Translations under genes and position numbers: made by a program
Shown here: piece by piece, positions 17,136 to 23,906 of the stretch
How the letters are laid out: each line of letters begins with the position of its first letter
Numbering within the stretch: the stretch's first letter is position 1
Assembly: GCA_900545755.1 (NCBI GenBank)
Contig: URAG01000021.1
Coordinates: forward strand, 1-31,337
Length of the DNA stretch: 31,337 bases
Source: an uncultured Cloacibacillus sp.
GTDB lineage: Bacteria; Synergistota; Synergistia; Synergistales; Synergistaceae
Reading direction: 5' to 3'
The notes under the pieces: model-generated
What the model was told of the DNA's origin: nothing
What the model saw: the letters and a program-made list of their open reading frames with translations, nothing else
The model's database searches: none

Positions 17136-17594
17136 CTACCAGGACAGATCCCCGGTGGCCGTATGCTCTGTGAACCGGGAGCCGTGGTAGGGGCAATCCC
17201 AGGTGTGCTCCTGGGGGTTCTATTTCAGTGTACAGCCCAGGTGGAAGCAGTGCCTGGGTAGGAGAGAGCCGGCCGACCATGGCCTCCCAGCCATTGACGG
17301 ACGGCTGGGGACGGAACGCGGAACGGGAAGGGGAGAGGACATCCGTCCGGCTCATGCACTCTTGGGCCGCCCAGTGATACCGCTCCACTGTGCCGGGGTA
17401 GTGCCGACCGACAAAGTCCAGCAGGATCTGACAGGTGTTGCCCTTCTTATAAGTGCGGCGGCCGCTTGCTCAGCAGGAGCAGCCTGGCGTGATTGCGGAA
17501 GGATAGACGTCCTCCTGGGCGGCATCGATATACCATGCTGCCCACGGCCTGGACGCCCCCAGGGCGATGACATAGGAGCGGCGCTGATACAGCT
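17136..17594 (-). pseudogene. Decayed FAD-dependent oxidoreductase with C-terminal Rieske domain
   Basis: Pieces of one protein family appear in order across several frames. From the right: YQRRSYVIAL, then a glycine-rich FAD-region remnant with LSFRNHARLLLL, then ERYHWAAQECM, SPSRSAFRPQPSVNGWEA, and a Rieske iron-sulphur domain with box I CFHLGC and box II CPYHGSRF, ending TGDLSW with TAG at 17136-17138. Between the boxes the expected LKWN reads LK-stop-N (TGG to TAG). Intact relatives are DadA-like amino-acid or amine oxidoreductases with an added 2Fe-2S Rieske domain, common in Clostridia. At least one internal deletion, several frameshifts and one nonsense change make it non-functional. 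Only about the C-terminal 40% remains. Confidence 0.72.
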
Positions 17595-17607
17595 TATTTT
17601 GTTTGGC

Positions 17608-17715
17608 TTATTTCTTCAAATCCGCAATAGACTCATCAATATCGGTGGATTCCTTTACAGACTGGGCTTTTGACAGTCTTTCCGCTTCCTGCAAGGCGGC
17701 AATCGTTTCTTTTGA
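17608..17715 (-). pseudogene. Remnant of a RelB/DinJ-like antitoxin, C-terminal end
   Basis: A frame on the minus strand reads SKETIAALQEAERL, then SVKESTDIDESIADLKK and a stop at 17608. This resembles the C-terminal half of RelB/DinJ-type antitoxins ('...ET.aAl.Eae......y.d.del...l'). The N-terminal DNA-binding part is missing or out of frame, and no RelE/YafQ-type toxin is recognisable downstream, where the oxidoreductase remnant begins. The assignment rests on about 35 residues. Confidence 0.45.
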
Positions 17716-17842
17716 AAAGTAGGAGGTTGATTTCTGCTTTGAGCAGTAAAACCCGCTTGTCAGGCGTTTTCGCCTTTTGAGCATAATTACCTCGGTTTTG
17801 CTGAATCAGACAATATCGTCCAAATGAACTGATACAATGTGG

Positions 17843-17915
17843 CCCATATAGAAAAGACGCGAGATACGACTTGGGCTTAGGAGGCGGACCCTCTATCCTG
17901 GTGAGGTACGGGGGC
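17843..17915 (-). pseudogene. tRNA-Arg(CCU)-like unit 1, 3' half not tRNA
   Basis: On the minus strand the 39 bases from 17915 form the 5' half of a tRNA: acceptor strand GCCCCCG, a D-arm with paired CCTC and GAGG, anticodon 5' strand TCCGC and loop CTCCTAA (anticodon CCU). After the loop the expected GCGGA is absent (GCCCA instead), the T-arm is unrecognisable, and the acceptor stem does not close. First unit of a 93-bp-period array. Confidence 0.65.
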
Positions 17916-17942
17916 ATATACAAAAATTATTCAGTTATACAC

Positions 17943-18008
17943 GGCTCTGGGATTCGAACGGTTCGATTGTTAGGAGGGCGGTGCTCTGTCCAGCTGAGCT
18001 ACTGGCGC
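17943..18008 (-). pseudogene. tRNA-Arg(CCU)-like unit 2, best preserved 5' half
   Basis: From 18008: acceptor strand GCGCCAG, D-arm GCTC with GAGC, anticodon 5' strand CCGCC, loop CTCCTAA. The 3' strand that should read GGCGG reads CAATC. A T-loop-like GTTCGAATC follows after 11 bases rather than the usual 15, and the end (AGAGCC) does not pair with GCGCCAG. So it is not a functional tRNA in canonical form. Confidence 0.75.
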
Positions 18009-18030
18009 GTATACAATTTTTATTCGTTTC

Positions 18031-18085
18031 TGTGACCCCGGCGGTCGAGAACCCGCCAAATGTTAGGAGGAGCGTGCTCTATCCT
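18031..18085 (-). pseudogene. tRNA-Arg(CCU)-like unit 3, truncated at its 5' end
   Basis: From 18085: AGGATAGAGC (end of the D-arm), anticodon 5' strand CGCTC, loop CTCCTAA, then 11 bases and a hairpin GGCGG/CCGCC that resembles a T-arm with loop GTTCTCGA. The first 16 bases of the unit are replaced by the leader of the 97-aa gene on the opposite strand. Confidence 0.6.
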
Positions 18086-18104
18086 AAATAAAAAGGAGAC
18101 TAAA

Positions 18105-18398
18105 ATGGGAAATATTAAGATAAATGATTTATCTGGGAGTATTACACTTCCATTCTTCGAAGCCATGTCTCAGCGAATGCCGATTGCGGCCACCAACAAA
18201 CTTTATCAGGTCCTGGAGAACATGTATGAACAAGGCCTGAATGCCGAAGCTGCAGTGGTTCTGTATTCCTTAATTTTATTGTCTGACATACACTACCCGC
18301 AGACGTTTTGGAAAATGCAAGGAGACCTTTCTCTGATGAAAAATTTTGCGGGAGAAGTATTGACTGATTTGGGGGAGATCCTCAATGAATATCTGTAA
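18105..18398 (+). CDS. 97-aa protein of unknown function
   Basis: Starts MGNIKINDLSGSITLPFFEA at the ATG at 18105, with AAGGAG seven bases upstream; an in-frame ATG at 18060 lies in the tRNA-like unit and has no site. I do not recognise the family. The sequence is acidic overall and looks helical in its second half (NKLYQVLENMYEQGLNAEAAVVLYSLILL), with no signal peptide, metal motif or clear membrane helix. It is followed by a good terminator and lies in the element between the tRNA-like array and the recombinase operon. A regulatory or adaptor role is possible but not shown. Confidence 0.7.
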   Translation: MGNIKINDLSGSITLPFFEAMSQRMPIAATNKLYQVLENMYEQGLNAEAAVVLYSLILLSDIHYPQTFWKMQGDLSLMKNFAGEVLTDLGEILNEYL

Positions 18399-18414
18399 AG
18401 CGCTAAGAGATATG

Positions 18415-18439
18415 CCAAGCCGATGGGCTTGGTTTTTTT
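18415..18439 (+). terminator. Terminator after the 97-aa gene
   Basis: Stem CCAAGCC (18415-18421) and GGCTTGG (18426-18432) with loop GATG, followed by seven T (18433-18439). Confidence 0.92.
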
Positions 18440-18518
18440 ATGCCTAAATTTTGGGACAAGCAAATCCTCTTTCTTGCAAACATAGGAATAGAGAAAGCAT
18501 GTGAGAGGAGTGATCTGA

Positions 18519-18650
18519 TTGAAGCGGCAAACGATACAGGTGCGATATGAGTTCTCTCAGAAGGAGGATGCGCGGGAAATTTTTTTGCGCTCGTTTCGGC
18601 TTTTTCTCGACCGAAGCCTTGCGCAGAAATTTCACAGCGCTTTACAATAG
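18519..18650 (+). CDS. 43-aa small protein upstream of the recombinase
   Basis: A TTG start at 18519 has AGAGGAG eight bases upstream and gives MKRQTIQVRYEFSQKEDARE, then IFLRSFRLFLDRSLAQKFHSALQ and TAG. The composition (charged, helical, no low-complexity) and the well-placed ribosome site argue for a real gene. The end overlaps motif copy c, and the recombinase follows. I cannot name the family; a recombination directionality factor or regulator is one possibility suggested only by position and size. Confidence 0.55.
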   Translation: MKRQTIQVRYEFSQKEDAREIFLRSFRLFLDRSLAQKFHSALQ

Positions 18651-18651
18651 C
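18637..18651 (-). repeat. Motif copy c (before the recombinase gene)
   Basis: Reverse complement GCTATTGTAAAGCGC; inverted relative to copies a and b and in the same orientation as copy d. It overlaps the stop codon of the 43-aa gene. Confidence 0.5.
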
Positions 18652-18710
18652 TGTGATGAATGGCCGCTTATCTCAGGAGGTATGATACGTACTTAGAGAT
18701 AAGCAATCCC

Positions 18711-20306
18711 ATGGATTACCATGCGGCTTTATACATCAGACTATCGAAGGAGGATGAAAGCGAGGGACCATCTCAGAGTGTCCAGAACCAGGAATCCCTG
18801 CTGCGGGAGTTTGTGCAACAGCACCGGCTGAGCGTCTACGATACCTATGTGGACGACGGCTGGAGCGGTACCAACTTCGACCGCCCGGATTTTCAGAGGA
18901 TGATCGCTGACATCGAGGCGAAGAAGGTCAATATGGTCATCACCAAAGACCTCTCCCGTCTAGGGCGCGACTACATCATGACCGGCCACTACATGGAGCG
19001 GTACTTCCCGGAGCACCGGGTGCGGTACATCTCCCTGCTGGACGGTATCGATACCGGTGTGGACTCCACCGCCAACGACATTACGCCCTTCCGGGCTATC
19101 ATGAACGACATGTATGCCAAGGACATCTCCAAGAAGATCAAGAGCGTCAAGCGGGATAAGCAGCGAAAGGGCCAGTTCATCGGCGGCAAACCGGTGTACG
19201 GCTACAAAATGCACCCCACAGAGAAAAACAAAATCGTCATTGATGAGGAAGTGGCGCCCGTTGTCCGGCGGATCTTTGCCCTGGCCCTCTCCGGCATGAG
19301 CTGCCGGAACATTGCTACACTCCTCAACCAGGAGGGGGTGCCCACCCCGGCCACCTACGCAAACCTTACAGTGGCACGGCCCGGCCCCTATACGGGCCTG
19401 TGGAGCAGCGAGCGGATCTCCGATATGCTGCAAAACGAGACCTACATTGGCAACATGGTGCAGGGGCGCAGCGTGAAGATCAGCTACAAATCCAAGAAGT
19501 GCCTGCGCCAGGACCCGGCCAACTGGGTGGTGGTGGAGGGCACTCACGAGCCAATGGTGGACGGGGAGACCTTTCGAAAAGTGCGGATGCTGGTCAACAG
19601 CCGCAAGCACACCCGGAGCCGAACTTATGACTTTCTGCTGAAAGGGCTGATCTTCTGCCACGAGTGCGGCTATCCGCTGGCGGTGCTCAACCGGAAAAAC
19701 GCCAGGGGGGAGGATGTGCTGTACTTCGTCTGCCGCACCTACCAGCGTTTTACCAAAGCGGGCGTCTGCACCTGCCACTCCATCAAAGAAAAAACGGTGA
19801 CTGATGCGGTGGTTGCCAAGGTACGGGAGGTCTGTCAAGCCTATCTGAACCCGGACGAACTGCTGCCGGTGGCCCGTGAGGCCGTGGAGAATGCCAGAAA
19901 GCAGAGCAGTCTGGAGATGGAACTCCAGACACTCCAGTCCAAGATAGACAGCCTCACCGCTAACCTGGACCGGATGTATACGGATCGGCTCAGCGGGCTG
20001 TTGCCGGAGGCGGACTTCCAGCGTATCTTCGGCCGGATTAAACTGGAGCGGGAGCAGCTGGAGGAAAAACGGCAGGCCCTGGAGTTTCAGAAAAAAAGCC
20101 CCGTCCGCAGTGAGGACAGGGCCAGGGAACTGGTGCAGCGATTTATCGTAACAGCAGGGGAGAGCCGGGAACTGCTGGTCAGCCTCATCGAGCGGGTGGA
20201 GCTCACCGAGGGCAAGGAAGTCATTATCAAATTCCGTTTCGCCCAGCTGGACGAAACGGCAGAAAGCCAGACACCGCAAGGGACTGCAACCTTTGAGACG
20301 GCGTAA
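18711..20306 (+). CDS. Large serine recombinase (site-specific integrase)
   Basis: Catalyses the strand exchange that moves the element. Domains: resolvase catalytic domain (about 1-145) with YIRLS, where Ser12 is the expected nucleophile, and DLSRLGRDY; recombinase DNA-binding domain (about 160-270, GGKPVYGYKMH and IARLL-type segment NIATLLNQEGVPTP); zinc ribbon (CHECG near 316, with later cysteines in YFVCRTYQ and CTCHS); coiled coil (about 395-465); C-terminal strand VIIKFRF. I choose the ATG at 18711 (MDYHAALYIRLSKEDE) since the family starts close to this motif; 18660 is an in-frame alternative without a ribosome site. A strong AGGAGG at 18676-18681 instead serves a four-codon frame, ATG 18682 to TAG 18696, so reinitiation may set expression. 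531 residues, intact. GC and codon use resemble Clostridia. Confidence 0.93.
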   Translation: MDYHAALYIRLSKEDESEGPSQSVQNQESLLREFVQQHRLSVYDTYVDDGWSGTNFDRPDFQRMIADIEAKKVNMVITKDLSRLGRDYIMTGHYMERYFPEHRVRYISLLDGIDTGVDSTANDITPFRAIMNDMYAKDISKKIKSVKRDKQRKGQFIGGKPVYGYKMHPTEKNKIVIDEEVAPVVRRIFALALSGMSCRNIATLLNQEGVPTPATYANLTVARPGPYTGLWSSERISDMLQNETYIGNMVQGRSVKISYKSKKCLRQDPANWVVVEGTHEPMVDGETFRKVRMLVNSRKHTRSRTYDFLLKGLIFCHECGYPLAVLNRKNARGEDVLYFVCRTYQRFTKAGVCTCHSIKEKTVTDAVVAKVREVCQAYLNPDELLPVAREAVENARKQSSLEMELQTLQSKIDSLTANLDRMYTDRLSGLLPEADFQRIFGRIKLEREQLEEKRQALEFQKKSPVRSEDRARELVQRFIVTAGESRELLVSLIERVELTEGKEVIIKFRFAQLDETAESQTPQGTATFETA

Positions 20307-20320
20307 TTTTCCGGAGCCAA

Positions 20321-20334
20321 TCGCTTACAATAGC
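20321..20334 (-). repeat. Terminal motif copy d (right edge)
   Basis: TCGCTTACAATAGC; its reverse complement GCTATTGTAAGCGA pairs with the left-edge copy as an inverted terminal repeat. It lies 15 bases after the recombinase stop. Confidence 0.6.
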
Positions 20335-20341
20335 CGAGTCG

Positions 20342-21046
20342 CTATGTATAGTAGCGCGGATGAAATGATATATCAGTCCCCCCGCCGCTGCGGAGTATCA
20401 ATATGACGAAGTAGAGCGTCGCGGCGGCGTTTGAGACCAGCGTGGCCACAGCAGCTCCTGTGAGGCCGAGGCGGAGCGGGAATATAAATATCGGGTCGAG
20501 AAATATGTTGAGCACGCCTCCGAAACCCATGCCGAAACTCGCCTGCGCGGAACGCCCTTCCGCACGCACGAGATGGGCGAGTTCCTGGTTGAGCACAGTC
20601 GGAACCGCGCCTATTGTGACCGTCCAGAAAAGATAGTCGGTGCAAAAGCCGTAAGTGCCTTCGTTCGCGCCTATGGCGGGGAGCAGGAGGGGCTGAGCCA
20701 GGACGAGAGCCGCACCGTAGGCGGCTGACGCCGCGACTGCGCTCCATATGCAGAACGACGCCGCTCGCTTCGCCTTCCCATGGTCGCCCGCTCCAAGGGA
20801 GCGTGACGTGAGGCTCGCGCCTCCTATGCCGAACAGGTTTGCAAGTCCCGTTAGGAATATGAATACAGGCATACAGATAGAGACCGCAGCGACTTGGTTC
20901 GGGTCTCCTATCTGTCCTATGAAGAATGTGTCGGCCATGTTGTAGACGACGGTGATAAGCTGGCTTATGACGGTCGGGATTATGAGAGATATTACCGCTT
21001 TTTGTACCGGCGCGTCCTCGAAGAGGATTTCTTCCCGGGTTTTCAC
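20342..21046 (-). pseudogene. MATE-family multidrug exporter, N-terminal fragment (5' part of interrupted gene)
   Basis: First half of the MATE transporter, about 234 residues with six hydrophobic segments, including the family segments PTVISQLITVVYNMADTFFI, IGGASLTSRSLGAGD and LVRAEGRSAQASFGM. The start is a GTG at 21046 that overlaps the TetR stop (GTGA), with GGAGG nine bases upstream, so the two were translationally coupled. The frame ends at a TAG a few codons past HPRYYT, at the element boundary; the second half is at 12878-13575. The half-transporter is unlikely to work. Substrates of the original pump are unknown; drug or metabolite efflux under the adjacent TetR is the usual arrangement. 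Confidence 0.9.
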
Positions 21047-21621
21047 CGCCGTCCGCCTCCGCGCCTGCGCAGCTCGCCTGCTATGCACTCTATCGCCGTT
21101 TTGTAGCTTTCGGAGGCGGCGACAGAGTATCCGGAAAAACCTCCGGCGTGTTCGTGGACGGCGAAGCCAGCCATTACTGCGCGCAGGATACGCTGCCAGT
21201 GTATCTGCTCCGTCTCGTCGTCGAGGCCGTAGGAGGCAATCACGTTCATTATAGGTTTTATAATCTCCTCGCCTGCGGCGGCGGCCCCTCCTCCGCAGCG
21301 GACGAAGCCCATAATAAAGCAATAGAGCCGGTAATGCTCCGCGACAAAGGCCCTGTACTCCTCCGCAAGCGCAAACAGCGCGCAGTCATCGGACCGTCCT
21401 GCGACTGCGCGCCGTTCCGCCTCTATGAGCATAGAAGCGGCGTAAACCGATACTTTTTCAAGCAGTTTGTCCATGTTCTCAACGTGTCCGTAGAGCGACG
21501 CAGTTTTCACGCCGAGCCTCCGCGCAAGAGCGCTCATGGAGAATTCTTGATAACCGTCGGCTTCAATGAGGCTAGCGGCCTCCCTCACTATAATTTCCTG
21601 GTTCAACCCGCGTCTCGGCAT
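21043..21621 (-). CDS. TetR-family transcriptional regulator
   Basis: 192 residues. The N-terminal helix-turn-helix is typical (MPRRGLNQEIIVREAASLIE, then FSMSALARRLGVKTASLYGHVENMDKLLE), followed by a ligand-binding domain. The ATG at 21621 has a GAAGGTGA site. It precedes the MATE gene with a four-base overlap and probably represses both genes through the palindrome upstream. Because the transporter is interrupted, the regulator is now left controlling a broken target; its own frame is intact. Ligand unknown. Confidence 0.9.
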   Translation of the reverse strand: MPRRGLNQEIIVREAASLIEADGYQEFSMSALARRLGVKTASLYGHVENMDKLLEKVSVYAASMLIEAERRAVAGRSDDCALFALAEEYRAFVAEHYRLYCFIMGFVRCGGGAAAAGEEIIKPIMNVIASYGLDDETEQIHWQRILRAVMAGFAVHEHAGGFSGYSVAASESYKTAIECIAGELRRRGGGRR

Positions 21622-21650
21622 TTCGTCACCTTCGTCAAAAACTAATGTCG

Positions 21651-21686
21651 TTAGGAATAATAATCCTAATAACTTTAGTTTGTCAA
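21651..21686 (-). promoter_or_regulatory. Promoter and palindromic operator of the tetR-MATE operon
   Basis: On the minus strand TTGACA (21681-21686) and TATTAT (21657-21662) are 18 bp apart. The palindrome TTAGGA-7-TCCTAA (21651-21669) covers the -10 box, as expected for TetR autorepression. Confidence 0.7.
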
Positions 21687-21762
21687 AGGGTGGAGCGTCG
21701 CGCCGCCGCGCGAGCGAAAACGCGGAATGTCATACAGTTATGAAAAGACTGAGCCGCATCAG

Positions 21763-21819
21763 GCGATCCGCTTTGCGGATATGGAGGACGCCTCCTCCGG
21801 CTATACGTGCGCGGATCGC
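21763..21819 (+). other. Competing inverted repeats upstream of metK
   Basis: GCGATCCGC (21763-21771) can pair with GCGGATCGC (21811-21819), or its ATCCGC can pair locally with GCGGAT (21775-21780). GAGGA and TCCTC between them form a further small hairpin. No T-run is present and no known SAM riboswitch consensus was recognised. The region 21687-21850 is otherwise without genes. A weak -10 box TACAAT is at 21851-21856. Confidence 0.3.
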
Positions 21820-21894
21820 AGTCATATATGCAAAGTTTCGGTAAAGGTGTTACAATAACGCGAGTACCATAAATCCATACGGAGGTGTTTGTAT

Positions 21895-23097
21895 ATGAGC
21901 AAAGAAAGGTATCTTATTTCGTCGGAATCGGTGACGGAAGGGCACCCTGACAAACTCGCAGATCAAATATCCGACGCCGTTCTCGACGCGATACTTGAGG
22001 CGGACCCGATGGGCCGCGTCGCCTGTGAGACGCTTGTGACGACTGGGCTCGTCATGGTCGCGGGGGAGATCAGCACTAACTGCTACGTCGATATCCCGAA
22101 GATTGCGCGCAAGACTGTCAAGGAAATCGGCTATACTCGCGCGAAGTATGGCTTCGACGGCGATACCTGCGCGGTGCTTACGACGATAGACGAGCAGTCC
22201 GGCGACATCGCGCTCGGAGTAGACAAGGCTAAGGAAGCGAAGGAGCTTTCCGACGACGAAATCGACGCCATAGGAGCGGGCGACCAGGGGCTTATGGTCG
22301 GCTACGCCTGCAATGAGACGGAAGAGCTGATGCCGCTGCCGATTTCGCTCGCGCACAAGCTTGCCCGCCGCCTCGCGGAGGTGCGCAAGAATAAGACTCT
22401 GCCGTATCTTCGCCCGGACGGGAAGAGCCAGGTAACAGTCGAGTACGAGAACGGGAAGCCCGTCCGCGTCGATACGGTCGTCATCAGCACGCAGCATCAT
22501 CCTGCAATCGACCAGAAGCAGATTGAGGCCGACATCATAGAGCACGTCATCAAGCCCGTCATACCGGCGGAGCTTATTACGGCGAAGCCGCGCATCTTCG
22601 TGAACCCGACGGGGCGTTTCGTCCTCGGCGGCCCGCAGGCAGACAGCGGCCTTACGGGGCGCAAAATAATCGTAGACACCTACGGCGGCGCTGTGCCGCA
22701 CGGCGGCGGCGCGTTCTCGGGCAAGGACCCGACGAAGGTCGACCGTTCCGGCGCGTACATGGCGCGCTACGCGGCGAAGAACGTCGTGGCGGCTGGGCTT
22801 GCCGACGCCTGCCAGATTCAGGTCGCCTACGCCATCGGCGTGGCTAAGCCCGTTTCAATAATGGTCGAGACCTTCGGCACCGGCAAGATAAAGGACGAAG
22901 AGATCACGGAGCTGCTGCGCGAGAACTTCGACTTCCGCCCCGCGGCGATAATCCGCGACCTCGAGCTGCGCAAGCCGCAGTACAGGCGCCTCGCCTCCTA
23001 CGGACACATGGGACGCATCGACCTCGACCCGATGCCGGCGTGGGAGCGCACGGACAAGGCCGAGACTCTCAAGAACGCGGCTAAACGCTTCGCGTAA
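21895..23097 (+). CDS. metK: S-adenosylmethionine synthetase
   Basis: Makes S-adenosylmethionine from methionine and ATP; cytoplasmic homotetramer. Signatures include [17 protein letters not shown] near the start, [12 protein letters not shown] and [20 protein letters not shown], which carry the ATP, metal and active-site residues. 400 residues, normal length. The ATG at 21895 has GGAGGTG seven bases upstream; an earlier in-frame TTG at 21889 is too close to that site. A terminator follows directly. It supplies the methyl donor used by the methyltransferases rlmD and hsdM in this window, among many others. Confidence 0.96.
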   Translation: MSKERYLISSESVTEGHPDKLADQISDAVLDAILEADPMGRVACETLVTTGLVMVAGEISTNCYVDIPKIARKTVKEIGYTRAKYGFDGDTCAVLTTIDEQSGDIALGVDKAKEAKELSDDEIDAIGAGDQGLMVGYACNETEELMPLPISLAHKLARRLAEVRKNKTLPYLRPDGKSQVTVEYENGKPVRVDTVVISTQHHPAIDQKQIEADIIEHVIKPVIPAELITAKPRIFVNPTGRFVLGGPQADSGLTGRKIIVDTYGGAVPHGGGAFSGKDPTKVDRSGAYMARYAAKNVVAAGLADACQIQVAYAIGVAKPVSIMVETFGTGKIKDEEITELLRENFDFRPAAIIRDLELRKPQYRRLASYGHMGRIDLDPMPAWERTDKAETLKNAAKRFA

Positions 23098-23110
23098 ACG
23101 CAATATTTTC

Positions 23111-23135
23111 GGGCGGCCCTCGGGCCGCCCTTTTT
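23111..23135 (+). terminator. Terminator of metK
   Basis: Stem GGGCGGCCC (23111-23119) and GGGCCGCCC (23122-23130) with a two-base TC gap, followed by TTTTT. Confidence 0.93.
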
Positions 23136-23137
23136 GT

Positions 23138-23851
23138 TTGATTTTGTCACGTCCGCATATTTTCAAGGAATTTCTGCACATTTTCTTTCCGAGCAACTGT
23201 CCGGCCTGCGGACGGCTCGCCGTCGCTTTTTGCAAAAAATGTCTCGACGAGGCCGCGGCGTCGCCGCCGCAGCCGTTCTGCGCCGAGTGCGGCGGCCCTT
23301 ACGGCAAACCATGCTGTCACGACAGCGTGCCGTGCTGCGCGGCTGCCTTTCACGACGGCGCGGCGCGTGATTTCATTCTCGCGCTCAAGTACCGCAATAT
23401 GCGCGCGTTAGGCCACGCAATGGGCGAGCGTATGGCGGCGGCCTTCCCGCGTCCTGAGGCGGACTGTGTCGTGCCGATGCCGCTGCACATAGGGAGCCGG
23501 CGAGCCTACAACCAGACTGAGCTTATCGCGCGCGGCCTCGCTTCGAGCTGGGGGCTTCCGGTCGAAACCTGCGCCGTGAGCTGGGGCGTGCGCCGCGCCC
23601 CTCAGACGGGGCGTAGCGCTGCGGAGCGCGCCGGGATTTCAGCGGACGCTTTCGCCGTCTCGGATTTGCTGCGTGGGCGGAGCGTCGTCCTCGTCGACGA
23701 CGTTTACACGACTGGCTCGACTGTGCGCGCGGCGCTCTCGGCGCTGCGGCGGGCGGGCGCGCGTCCTGCCGCGGTTATGCTGTGGACGCGCCGCCTCGCT
23801 TCAAGCGAACCTGCCGCCGCGTGGCCTGGTGACTCTGAATCGCTCTTGTAA
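23138..23851 (+). CDS. comF: ComF-family phosphoribosyltransferase-like protein
   Basis: ComF-type protein of about 237 residues. An N-terminal zinc ribbon (CPACGRLAVAFCKKC and CAECG) is followed by a type I phosphoribosyltransferase fold with the PRPP motif VVLVDDVYTTGST near residue 190. In competent bacteria ComF acts with the ComFA helicase in DNA uptake, but many non-competent bacteria carry it and its role there is unclear. The start is doubtful: the TTG at 23138 sits within the T-run of the metK terminator and has no ribosome site; another TTG lies at 23144. It may be expressed from read-through or an unseen promoter. Confidence 0.85.
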   Translation: MILSRPHIFKEFLHIFFPSNCPACGRLAVAFCKKCLDEAAASPPQPFCAECGGPYGKPCCHDSVPCCAAAFHDGAARDFILALKYRNMRALGHAMGERMAAAFPRPEADCVVPMPLHIGSRRAYNQTELIARGLASSWGLPVETCAVSWGVRRAPQTGRSAAERAGISADAFAVSDLLRGRSVVLVDDVYTTGSTVRAALSALRRAGARPAAVMLWTRRLASSEPAAAWPGDSESLL

Positions 23852-23858
23852 TATCTGC

Positions 23859-23864
23859 TATAAT
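23859..23864 (+). promoter_or_regulatory. -10 box of the pfkA promoter
   Basis: TATAAT 43 bases before the pfkA ATG. The -35 region (CTGAAT at 18 bp) is weak. Confidence 0.45.
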
Positions 23865-23906
23865 GCTATGTATAAATAATAAAGCGGCATCAAGGAGGAA
23901 TAAACT

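Larger units (their letters stand above)
13576..20344. mobile_element. Serine-recombinase element of about 6.77 kb inserted in the MATE gene
   Basis: The two halves of one MATE gene lie on either side of this segment, in the same orientation. The segment has different base composition, from AT-rich (OLD gene) to moderate GC, and ends about 35 bp after a large serine recombinase gene. Both edges contain CGCTA (13575-13579 and 20340-20344), and inverted terminal motifs lie just inside (GCTAATGTAAACGA at 13576-13589; TCGCTTACAATAGC at 20321-20334). CGCTA may contain the crossover core. Joining the edges there keeps the MATE frame but leaves a TAG codon at the seam, so the exact junction is not settled. 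Cargo: OLD nuclease, Fic protein, a 97-aa protein, pseudogenes and tRNA-like units. No conjugation genes are present, so it would move only by its recombinase or with help. Confidence 0.8.

Noticed and set aside
16960..17388. Minus-strand open frame as a real protein
   Set aside because: Only parts of it match the oxidoreductase family; the Rieske domain lies in another frame, showing that the frame is a decayed remnant.
17843..18085. Functional tRNA-Arg genes
   Set aside because: In all three units the anticodon 3' strand and acceptor 3' strand do not pair with the 5' half, so no normal cloverleaf forms.
17843..18085. CRISPR array, because of the regular spacing
   Set aside because: Only three units, with the shared part being tRNA-like and diverged between copies; no cas genes in the window.
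18960..20279. Open frame of about 439 codons opposite the recombinase gene
   Set aside because: It is the antisense reflection of the GC-rich recombinase coding sequence, His/Leu-rich, without domains or a plausible start site.
21687..21894. SAM riboswitch before metK
   Set aside because: No SAM-I, SAM-II or SAM-III core motif could be recognised, and the probable leader after the -10 box is only about 30 bases.
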